Positions 55,589 to 62,926 of a stretch of 64,000 nt of DNA are shown piece by piece. Origin of the DNA: Kumtagia sp963820075 (GTDB taxonomy: Bacteria > Pseudomonadota > Alphaproteobacteria > Rhizobiales > Rhizobiaceae); NCBI GenBank assembly GCA_963820075.1, contig CAWFYS010000006.1, positions 124,001 through 188,000 on the forward strand, given 5' to 3'. How positions within the stretch are numbered: the stretch's first letter is position 1; each line of letters starts with the position of its first letter. The notes beneath the pieces were generated by a model. It was not told the DNA's origin. It made no database searches and saw only the letters and a program-made list of their open reading frames with translations. A program made the position numbers and the translations under genes.

Positions 55589-57684
55589 AGAAGGCTTCGG
55601 CATACCATCGAGGCAAGCGCCCCAGCCTGGCTCTCGGGCTTGCTTGTGTCTTTGCCCTGGCCGCGGCCCCCGCTGCGGCCCAGGCTCCGGACCAGCTCTT
55701 TGCAAACCCGCCCGTCCTTCAGGATGTTGCGCCCGGCGGCGGCGTCGGTCCCTTGGTGCAGGGCGTGACGCCATTTGCTGAAGCGCTGTCCACCCAGGCG
55801 CCCATGCGGCGCACGCTCAATCTAAACGTGCAGTTCGTGAACAGCGCCATCTACAATCCGGCGACCAGCGTTTTCGACAAGGTGAGCCTGCGCAGCTATT
55901 CCGGTGACGGTATCGATCCGGATGCTCCCTATGTGGCGCCGGCGATCGAGGTCGCGCCCGGCCAGCGTGTGACGGTCAACCTGCGCAACAAGCTTCCCGC
56001 CGACGCAACCTGCGCGGCGCATGGCGACCCGGACCAGCCGCATTGCTTCAACGGCACCAATCTGCACTCGCACGGCCTGTGGGTAAGCCCGACCGGCAAC
56101 AGCGACAACGTGCTGGTATCGATCAACCCTGGACAATCGTTTTCCTACTATTACGACCTTCCGGACGAGCATCCGTCGGGCACGTTCTGGTATCACACGC
56201 ACCGGCACGGCTCGACCGCTTTGCAGGTGTCGAGCGGCATGGCCGGCGCTCTGATCGTGCGGGGCAGCCGCAAGCCGACAACCACTTCTCCAGGCGACAT
56301 CGACACGCTGCTGGTCAATGCCGACGGCAGCCGAATGGAGGAGCGGATCCTCGTCATGCAGCAGATCCAATATGCCTGCTTTGACGCGGCCGGCAATATC
56401 AAGACGAAGGTGGTGGACGGCAAGGTAGTCGCCTGGGTCTGCGACCCCGGCGATGTCGGCGAGGTCAGGAACTACTCGCAGTTCGGTCCCAGCAGTTGGC
56501 AGCAGTCCGGCCGCTATACCACCATCAACGGTCTCGTGCGCCCGCGCTTCGAAGCCCGTGCCGGCCGGGTAGAGCGCTGGCGCATGATTCATGGCGGCGT
56601 TCGCGACACGATCGCCATCGCCTTCCGAGCGCGCCGGGCCGGAGCGCCGGAGATCGGCGCGCTCAGTGCCGAGGATGCCGCCCGCTATATCGAGGAGAAT
56701 TGCGAAGGCGAGCCGATCGCCTACCATCTCGTCGCGGCCGACGGGCTGACCATGAAGGCCGCCCAGAAGACGACCGTGGCGACGTTCCAGCCCGGCTATC
56801 GATTCGACGCGCTCGTCGCCTTCCCGGAGGCCGGCGATTATTGCGTCACCAACGAACCGCTGCCCGGCGCGGGCAACGTCACGCGAAGCGACCGGGACCG
56901 TCAGTTGCTGGCGATCGTGGCGGTCGCGCCGGGCGCGCCCTACAGCGACGCCACGCTTGAGGAGATGCTGGTCGCCGCGGCGCAGCGCACGATGCCGCCG
57001 GCAATTCGATCGACCGTCATCGCCGATCTGCGCGACGGCCTGAAACTGTCGAGCTTCGTCCCGCACCCCGACATTGCCGACGACGAACTGACCGGCACGC
57101 AGGAACTGGTGTTCTTCATCGACATCAGCGGCGGCGGTGTGAAGTTCCAGGTGGGCAACAAGAACTTCGACCCGAAGAACTTCGACCCCGCGACCTTCAA
57201 GCCTGAATCCTACGATCCGACCGCGATCGACCGCATCCTGCCGCTCGGCGGGGTGGAGGAATGGACACTGCAGTCCGGCTTCGTCAGCCACCCGTTTCAC
57301 ATCCATGTCAACCCGTTCCAGATCGTCGAGATTCTCGATCCGAACGGCGTCGACGTCAGCGCGCCGGGCGCAGTCGACAATGCCGGCGGCGCGCCGGATC
57401 CGCAGTATCCGGGGCTGAAGGGCGTCTGGAAAGATACGCTCTGGGTAAAGAACCTTATCTCCAACCCAGCGGATTTTCCAAGCAAACTTGCGTCGTCCAC
57501 TTACACAATAAAGATCAGAACTCGATATGAAAGGTATATCGGGACATATGTCCTGCATTGCCATATCCTCGATCATGAAGACCAGGGAATGATGCAGAAC
57601 ATCTGCATCGAATTGCCCGATGGCGGTGGCGGCAACAACTGTGTTGCGCAGATGCGAGTACCCGGACAGCCCGCCCATCAGTGA
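55585..57684 (+). CDS. Secreted laccase-type multicopper oxidase
   Basis: A 699-residue exported oxidase with signal peptide (ALGLACVFALAAAPAAAQA). All copper motifs are present: HSHGLW (His161, His163), WYHTHRHG (His204, His206), HPFHIHVNPFQ (His569, His572, His574) and HCHILDHEDQGMM (His658, Cys659, His660, His664, Met669). This gives a type 1 copper with axial Met plus the trinuclear centre. It oxidises phenols or metals with reduction of O2 to water. The middle domain is larger than in CueO or CotA. No Met-rich insert is seen, so a phenol rather than Cu(I) substrate is favoured. It overlaps the PfpI-like gene and is followed after 37 bp by tyrosinase. Confidence 0.93.
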   Translation: MKKASAYHRGKRPSLALGLACVFALAAAPAAAQAPDQLFANPPVLQDVAPGGGVGPLVQGVTPFAEALSTQAPMRRTLNLNVQFVNSAIYNPATSVFDKVSLRSYSGDGIDPDAPYVAPAIEVAPGQRVTVNLRNKLPADATCAAHGDPDQPHCFNGTNLHSHGLWVSPTGNSDNVLVSINPGQSFSYYYDLPDEHPSGTFWYHTHRHGSTALQVSSGMAGALIVRGSRKPTTTSPGDIDTLLVNADGSRMEERILVMQQIQYACFDAAGNIKTKVVDGKVVAWVCDPGDVGEVRNYSQFGPSSWQQSGRYTTINGLVRPRFEARAGRVERWRMIHGGVRDTIAIAFRARRAGAPEIGALSAEDAARYIEENCEGEPIAYHLVAADGLTMKAAQKTTVATFQPGYRFDALVAFPEAGDYCVTNEPLPGAGNVTRSDRDRQLLAIVAVAPGAPYSDATLEEMLVAAAQRTMPPAIRSTVIADLRDGLKLSSFVPHPDIADDELTGTQELVFFIDISGGGVKFQVGNKNFDPKNFDPATFKPESYDPTAIDRILPLGGVEEWTLQSGFVSHPFHIHVNPFQIVEILDPNGVDVSAPGAVDNAGGAPDPQYPGLKGVWKDTLWVKNLISNPADFPSKLASSTYTIKIRTRYERYIGTYVLHCHILDHEDQGMMQNICIELPDGGGGNNCVAQMRVPGQPAHQ

Positions 57685-57721
57685 AGGCAGCCAACCTGCT
57701 CAGGCAACAAGGAGAACCGAG

Positions 57722-59257
57722 ATGAGCACGACAAGACGAAGTGTCCTTCTCCAGGGCGGCGTGATCGGCGCCGGACTGATCGCAAGCAGCATTCCCGGCG
57801 TGGTGGCGCTGGCCCAGACGCAGAAGCAGAAGCTGCCGCTGCGGCGCTCCCTTCAGGGCCTCGCCTGGAACGACCCGATCGTCGCCACCTATCGCGACGC
57901 CGTCGGCATCATGAAGCAGATGCCGGCCAGTGAAAAGTTCAACTGGGTCAAGCTGTCGGAGATCCACGGTTCCGCCTCTGTCGGGTACAAGTTCTGCCCG
58001 CATGGCAATTGGTACTTTTTGCCGTGGCACCGGGCGTACACAGCTACCTACGAGCGGATCGTCCGCAGTCTGACGAAGAACAACGACTTCGCCATGCCGT
58101 TCTGGGACTGGACTGCGAATCCGCTGATGCCCGAGGTTTTTCTGTCGCCGCAGACGCCGGACGGCCAGACCAATTGGCTCTTTGTGAACGATCCGGGCCG
58201 TCAGCGAACCTGGCCGCCGGCACAGCCGATGCCCAACAATATCGTCGGCCAGAATGTGCTCAACTCCATCCTGGCGGCAACTCCTTACGAGATTTTCGCC
58301 ACCAGCCGGCCGCGCGGCCAGAATTCGCTCGACCCGAGCTGGGTGACAACGAGGACGGGCACGCAGGGGATCCTTGAGGCAACGCCGCACAACAACGTGC
58401 ACAACAATATCGGCGGCTGGATGCCCAGTCCCTCCTCTCCACGCGACCCCATATTCTTCATGCACCATTCGAATATCGACCGCATCTGGGATCTGTGGAA
58501 CGTGAACCATGGCAATACGTCCGAATCCCTGTGGAAGGATATGAAGTTCACCGACAATTTCCTGAATGTCGACGGCAGCTTCTGGTCGCCAATGGTGTCC
58601 GACCTCTTCAGCCCCGAGGAACTCGGCTACACCTACAACTCGCCGCCCTACCTGGTGGCTGCGGCGAACGCCAAACGCATTGCGCTCAACGATACGCTGA
58701 CCACGCTGACCGTGGGGACCGCCGGGTCGGTACAAGGCGCGACGTCCGTATCGGTGGACAACAGCAAGACGGCGACAGCGGCCGAGCCCTTGTCGATTCC
58801 TGTGAATATTCCCGAAGCCGCGCTGGCGGCGATCATTGGTAGTCCGCCGATCCCTTCAGGCACGGCGACGGCGAATTTTGCCGCCGCGCAGGATGTGGCA
58901 GCTTCGCGCCCGCGTGCGCTCGCCTTCCTGCGCGACGTCAACATCACCGATCCGAGTACGACCAGCTTCCGCGTCTTCCTGGGCGGCGAGGGGATCGGAC
59001 CGGACACCCCGACCGATGACCCGCACTATGTGGGAACGTTCGCGCTGCTGGACCACGGCAGCGGCCACGGGGCCAACGGCCATGACATGACACCGTCCTT
59101 CGTCATCGACCTGACCGATGCGATCCAGCGGGTCTATGGCAGCGGTTCGCCGCCGGGCGGCACTGTCAACCTGCTGATCCTTCCCGTTCCGGTTCCGGGC
59201 GGCACCGCCGGCTCGGCGACGCCGAGGGCACTCGAAATCTCGGTCGTCTCTGCCTAG
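57722..59257 (+). CDS. Tyrosinase / polyphenol oxidase, Tat-exported, with C-terminal beta domain
   Basis: A 511-residue type 3 copper protein. The N-terminus TTRRSVLLQGGVIGAGLIAS is a twin-arginine signal. Copper A: His82 in EIHGSASVG, His94 in FCPHGNWYF and His103 in LPWHRAY, with Cys92 two residues before His94 as in thioether-linked tyrosinases. Copper B: HNNVHNN (His223, His227) and MHHSNIDRIWDLW (His248/249). Residues 370-511 form a separate beta-rich domain (FRVFLGGEGIGPDT, YVGTFALLDHG, PSFVIDLTDAIQRVY) reminiscent of the C-terminal shielding domain of plant and fungal polyphenol oxidases. It hydroxylates or oxidises phenols to quinones. Confidence 0.92.
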   Translation: MSTTRRSVLLQGGVIGAGLIASSIPGVVALAQTQKQKLPLRRSLQGLAWNDPIVATYRDAVGIMKQMPASEKFNWVKLSEIHGSASVGYKFCPHGNWYFLPWHRAYTATYERIVRSLTKNNDFAMPFWDWTANPLMPEVFLSPQTPDGQTNWLFVNDPGRQRTWPPAQPMPNNIVGQNVLNSILAATPYEIFATSRPRGQNSLDPSWVTTRTGTQGILEATPHNNVHNNIGGWMPSPSSPRDPIFFMHHSNIDRIWDLWNVNHGNTSESLWKDMKFTDNFLNVDGSFWSPMVSDLFSPEELGYTYNSPPYLVAAANAKRIALNDTLTTLTVGTAGSVQGATSVSVDNSKTATAAEPLSIPVNIPEAALAAIIGSPPIPSGTATANFAAAQDVAASRPRALAFLRDVNITDPSTTSFRVFLGGEGIGPDTPTDDPHYVGTFALLDHGSGHGANGHDMTPSFVIDLTDAIQRVYGSGSPPGGTVNLLILPVPVPGGTAGSATPRALEISVVSA

Positions 59258-59266
59258 ATATAGGCG

Positions 59267-59812
59267 ATGGACGTTGGAGATAAGATATTCAGGGTGAAAC
59301 GCGGCCCGTCGCCGCGCTCCACCCTGATCTGCGGCGCAGCGATATTGGCCGTGGCCGGCCCCGGCATTCTTGCGCATGCACAGGAGACGAAAATGCGGGC
59401 GACCGTCGACAAACCGGCTACGGTGTCCGTTTCCGCGCCGACATTGTCCGGGCCCTCCAACGCCGGCCCAGCAAACGCAGGCCCAGCCAACGCAGGCCCA
59501 GCCAACGCAGGCCCAGCCAACGCAGGCAATGAGCGCCTCGTCGTCACCGTGGACGGCTATGAACCCTCAGGGGCCGGCCCTGTCGTGTTCGTGGTTACAG
59601 CGCGTTGCGGCGACACCACGCAAGAGCTTGGCCGTTTCGGCATCCTGGAGTTGGGTGCGCCGGGAGGAACGATGGAACCCCAGAACTTCGGATTCAACCT
59701 GCCGGACGATCCGGCCTGCCGCCATCCTAGCGACGTCATCGTCCACGTCGAGCCGACACAGGGAGACGGTGCGGGTGCAAGCATCTCCATCCAGGGGGCG
59801 AGAATCGAATAG
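59267..59812 (+). CDS. Secreted small protein with PANAG repeats and tyrosinase-C-domain-like fold
   Basis: A 181-residue protein, last of the oxidase cassette (9 bp after tyrosinase). A basic N-terminus and hydrophobic stretch (STLICGAAILAVAGPGILAH) form a signal peptide. Residues about 60-88 hold five PANAG-type repeats, a flexible linker. The remaining 95 residues are beta-rich with two Cys: VVFVVTARCGDTTQELGRFG, FGFNLPDDPACRHPSDVIVH and a final SISIQGARIE. The order of strands parallels the C-terminal part of the neighbouring tyrosinase and the KFDV domain of plant polyphenol oxidases, which ends in a similar VTIGGVKIE-type strand. A trans-acting shield or caddie is an inference. Confidence 0.75.
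   Translation: MDVGDKIFRVKRGPSPRSTLICGAAILAVAGPGILAHAQETKMRATVDKPATVSVSAPTLSGPSNAGPANAGPANAGPANAGPANAGNERLVVTVDGYEPSGAGPVVFVVTARCGDTTQELGRFGILELGAPGGTMEPQNFGFNLPDDPACRHPSDVIVHVEPTQGDGAGASISIQGARIE
59459..59527. repeat. 15-bp tandem repeat (about 4.6 copies) coding PANAG
   Basis: Units aacgcaggcccagcc start at 59459, 59474, 59489, 59504 and 59519. The first differs at two positions and the last three full units are identical. Each unit encodes one Asn-Ala-Gly-Pro-Ala cycle. The near identity suggests recent slippage and likely length variation between strains. Confidence 0.85.
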
Positions 59813-60077
59813 ACACTACAGGGATGCTGGCGAGAGAGTAATTACTTCGCTCATAAGTTGCACATCGCGATGCTCCCGAACGGCCGCGAGCGCACGCGCC
59901 CGGGGACGGGCGTCTGGCCCTCGATCGGACGGTCACTTGTCCGCCAATTGCAATGCGACCGCTTGCCCGGCGGCGGATGCAATCGGTTCTCGGCGCAAAT
60001 TCCCGTGAGCGTTGTCTCTTGGACTTCAGACGCTCGTCGCGGTGGGATAGCCTGCTTTTCGCACACAGGAGATCGGC

Positions 60078-60368
60078 ATGCGAGGATTGTTGGTGGGCAT
60101 TGCGTTGATGATGCTTGCAGCCGCCGCTGCGGCGTACCCGGCCTACGACCTTTCAAGGATGAGCTGCGCGCAGGTGCAGGCGGCGGTGAGGGCGTCGGGT
60201 TCGGCAATCCTGCACTACCGTTCCAAAAGCAATCCCACGCTGCCTCTCTACAGCCGATATGTCTCCGATTCGCGTTTCTGCGATCCGGGCGAGACGGCGG
60301 CCTATGCCAGCGTTCCGGCTGTCGATGACAAATCCTGCACCGTGCACAAGTGCCGGTCGGTGTTCTGA
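60078..60368 (+). CDS. Small secreted cysteine-containing protein, 96 residues
   Basis: The signal peptide MRGLLVGIALMMLAAAAAAY with cleavage after AAA-YP is followed by about 75 residues with four Cys (RMSCAQV, RFCDPG, KSCTV, HKCRS), compatible with two disulfides in the periplasm. ATG 60078 has aggaga upstream. The mature part has the pattern of many small rhizobial periplasmic proteins (SCAQVQAAVRASGSAILHYR). No function is recognised. Confidence 0.75.
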   Translation: MRGLLVGIALMMLAAAAAAYPAYDLSRMSCAQVQAAVRASGSAILHYRSKSNPTLPLYSRYVSDSRFCDPGETAAYASVPAVDDKSCTVHKCRSVF

Positions 60369-60541
60369 CGCTTTTCCTGTCCGCCGGCGAGACGCGGCGT
60401 GCCTGAGGTGATTTCCTGCCGTTGCCTGTTGTTCGTTGCCAAGGAGGCTGGCGACACCCTTGATGGGGAGAACCAGCGAGTTCAGGCCGCCCGCAGGCGG
60501 CGAGGGGGGACACTAAGTCTCCGGGTCGTACAAACATGCGA

Positions 60542-60617
<76 letters not shown>

Positions 60618-60736
60618 TCGACGGGCGGACGTTTAAGCGCTTCCCGCCGGCAGCGCAAGGGCGTCTTGCCGACTGGCGCTCGAGCCGTACGGTCGGCAAA
60701 TTCTGATCGCGCCGCGGCTCCAAGGGAGAAAAGACG

Positions 60737-60997
60737 ATGACAGCCGATCCTATGGACGTGGACGAATTGAGAAAGAAAGTGATCGACGCGAAGGAAGCTC
60801 TCGAGCGCGCGAGGTACAGGGTCGACGCGATTGACCTTATTCTGGAGGGCGTGAATGACGCGAGGACACGCAGTGCTTGTCAGGAGGTTTTCGCGCTCGC
60901 GGCGGAAAAACTGGACGAAGTCGATGACCGCCTTGACACTATCTATCGTGACCTTTCCGCGATCGCGCGCCTGGGCCGGGACCGTGCGCCTGAGTAG
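60737..60997 (+). CDS. Small helical (coiled-coil) hypothetical protein, 86 residues
   Basis: ATG 60737 follows aagggagaaaag. The product MTADPMDVDELRKKVIDAKE continues as two amphipathic helices rich in Glu, Arg, Leu and Ala (ALERARYRVDAIDLILEGVN, ALAAEKLDEVDDRLDTIYRD), typical of a helical hairpin or coiled-coil dimer. One Cys; no signal or membrane segment. No family is recognised. It is followed by a 12-bp hairpin at 61024-61057 and then the adenylate cyclase gene. Confidence 0.7.
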   Translation: MTADPMDVDELRKKVIDAKEALERARYRVDAIDLILEGVNDARTRSACQEVFALAAEKLDEVDDRLDTIYRDLSAIARLGRDRAPE

Positions 60998-61023
60998 AAC
61001 CCGCCGATTCAGCGCGACGATTG

Positions 61024-61057
61024 CTCTTTATCAGCGGTTGGAAAGGCTGATAAAGAG
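61024..61057. repeat. 12-bp perfect inverted repeat upstream of adenylate cyclase
   Basis: The arm ctctttatcagc (61024-61035) is matched exactly by gctgataaagag (61046-61057) with a 10-nt loop, and four further pairs (cgat/atcg) lie just outside. There is no T-run, so this is more likely an operator or an mRNA structure than an intrinsic terminator. Confidence 0.6.
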
Positions 61058-61214
61058 TGATCGTCGTTGGTTTGAGGCGCCGCGACGCAGCCAAGAATCG
61101 GTCGTGTCGCTTGAAGGGGACGAGAGCCGAAGCCTCCACCCGGCTGCTTCTTAAGCGGGGCTTGCCGCTGGCTGTCACCGGGACATAATCGTCCAGACGC
61201 CTCGGGGCACTGAG

Positions 61215-62516
61215 ATGAAGGTCGACTTCCTTCGCAATTCTGTCAGCCAGGTCGCGATAGCAGGATCCGGCCGCCTCGCCGATTTCGCAAAACGCGTTCG
61301 TGATTTCGGCATCGAGGGCTACCCGCCCGCGTCCCAACGTCGCCTGCGGCAAGTCAATGTCCTTAATGCCGTCATGGTCGCATCCTACGTTTTGTTCGCC
61401 GCTTTCTACGCGGTCCTGGATTGGTCCGCCTTGAAGCTGCTCGCTTTGGCGGTGCTTGCGAACGTGCCGTTGTTCTTTGTACCGCCTTTTCTGCATCGCT
61501 ACAGCGACATAGCCGCGGCCACCTATATCGCCGTCCTGAACTCCCTAGCGTTCCTGCTCTTTGGACTGATCGTGGGCTCCGCCGCCGGGATGCACATCTG
61601 GCTGCTTGCCGGCGGAGCGCTGATTGTGTTCTACGGGACGAAGCGCCTCCCGACAGCCTTGACCGTAATCTTCGCCATGGCCGGCATGTCCATCTTCATC
61701 GAGTTTTGGCTGCCACCCTTCAGCGAGTGGGCGCCGATCACTCCGTCGCTGGCCGACTTGATCAGAGGCATAGCCATCTTCGGCAGTGCGTCACTGGTTG
61801 CAAGCTTTGTCTACCTGGCCATCTACATGGCGGAGCAGGCCGAAACAGCGCTCGAAGCCGAATACGCCCGGTCGGAAACGCTGCTGCGCAGCATCATGCC
61901 CGACAGGATTGCGGAGCGACTGAAACGCGAACCGCAATCGATCATAGCGGACAAGTACGATCAGGTGACGCTCATCTTTGCGGATGTAGTGAACTTCACG
62001 CCGAGGGCGAGCCGTATTGCTCCCGAAGAAGTCGTCGCTTTCCTCAACCGGATCTTCTCGTCGTTTGATGCGCTTGCCGAAAAGCATGGCATGGAGAAAA
62101 TCAAGACGATCGGCGACGCCTATATGGTGGCCGGCGGCCTGACGGAGGCGCAGCCCGACCAGGTCGTGGAGGCCGCGAACCTGGCGCTCGACATGCTGGA
62201 GGTGGTCAGCGCCCTGAGCCATGAGCTCGGCGAAGATGTATCCGTGCGGATCGGCATTCATACCGGCCCGGCGGTGGCCGGCGTACTTGGCAAGCGGAAA
62301 CTGTTCTACGATGTCTGGGGAGATACTGTGAACACGGCAGCCCACATGGAATCCCATGGATCACCGGGCCGCATCCAGGTGACAGAGGCTGTGCGCAGGC
62401 TGCTCGACGGAGCCTACGCGTTCGAGTTGCGCGGGCTTGTCGATATCAAAGGCAAGGGGCCGATGCAGGTCTACTACCTCGTTCGCGCTCACCCCAATGC
62501 TCCAAGACAAACCTGA
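61215..62516 (+). CDS. Membrane class III adenylate/guanylate cyclase
   Basis: A 433-residue protein. About six membrane helices (residues 50-210) are followed by a short coiled coil (AEQAETALEAEYARSETLLR, SIMPDRIAERLKREPQSIIA). The C-terminal cyclase homology domain has metal Asp257 in LIFADVVNFTPRAS and Asp301 in KIKTIGDAYMVAGGLTE, then VRIGIHTGPAVAGVLGKRKL and WGDTVNTAAHMESHG for the base- and transition-state-binding positions. It resembles the multi-copy rhizobial cyclases with MASE2-like membrane anchors. Lys in KIKTIGD and the Asp-equivalent region favour ATP as substrate. Rhizobia carry many such genes, so the signal sensed cannot be guessed. Confidence 0.92.
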   Translation: MKVDFLRNSVSQVAIAGSGRLADFAKRVRDFGIEGYPPASQRRLRQVNVLNAVMVASYVLFAAFYAVLDWSALKLLALAVLANVPLFFVPPFLHRYSDIAAATYIAVLNSLAFLLFGLIVGSAAGMHIWLLAGGALIVFYGTKRLPTALTVIFAMAGMSIFIEFWLPPFSEWAPITPSLADLIRGIAIFGSASLVASFVYLAIYMAEQAETALEAEYARSETLLRSIMPDRIAERLKREPQSIIADKYDQVTLIFADVVNFTPRASRIAPEEVVAFLNRIFSSFDALAEKHGMEKIKTIGDAYMVAGGLTEAQPDQVVEAANLALDMLEVVSALSHELGEDVSVRIGIHTGPAVAGVLGKRKLFYDVWGDTVNTAAHMESHGSPGRIQVTEAVRRLLDGAYAFELRGLVDIKGKGPMQVYYLVRAHPNAPRQT

Positions 62517-62639
62517 GAATGCGGGCCGCACACCCTGAGTGGCGTCGGGAGCTGCACCGAGCAGAAACTTTGAATTGCCGATCTCGGATTCAGATTTCTC
62601 GAACCGCCATAACCGCCATGATTTAAGTCGCGGAAAAAA

Positions 62640-62716
62640 TGGCGCGAGTGACGGGGCTCGAACCCGCGACCTCCGGCGTGACAGGCCGGCACTCTAACCG
62701 ACTGAGCTACACCCGC
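62640..62716 (-). tRNA. tRNA-Asp (anticodon GTC)
   Basis: The minus strand reads GCGGGTG-TA-GCTC, with a CCGGC/GCCGG anticodon stem and CTGTCAC loop giving anticodon GTC. The GGTTCGAGCCC T-loop follows. The acceptor closes with CACTCGC, discriminator G and encoded CCA. Total 77 nt. A T6 run directly after CCA can act as the terminator. Confidence 0.96.
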
Positions 62717-62926
62717 GCAACGGCGCTGCCTCAGCGCCGCGTTGTGGGCGTCCGATTACGGGGTTCGCGGAAAGCTGTCAAGCACGATGGATCAGACGGC
62801 TGAAGATTTGGCGATAGGTTCGGCCCGACAATCGCGGACGGTCCTCTCACGTCATGCGCTTCTTGACCGGCCATATTCGATACCAACCCTCGAGACTGTA
62901 ACTGCCTGTCATAGAAAAGCAGCCTG

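Noticed and set aside
59459..59527. Short tandem units considered as a CRISPR-like array
   Set aside because: Units are contiguous 15-mers without spacers and stay in frame within a secreted protein gene.
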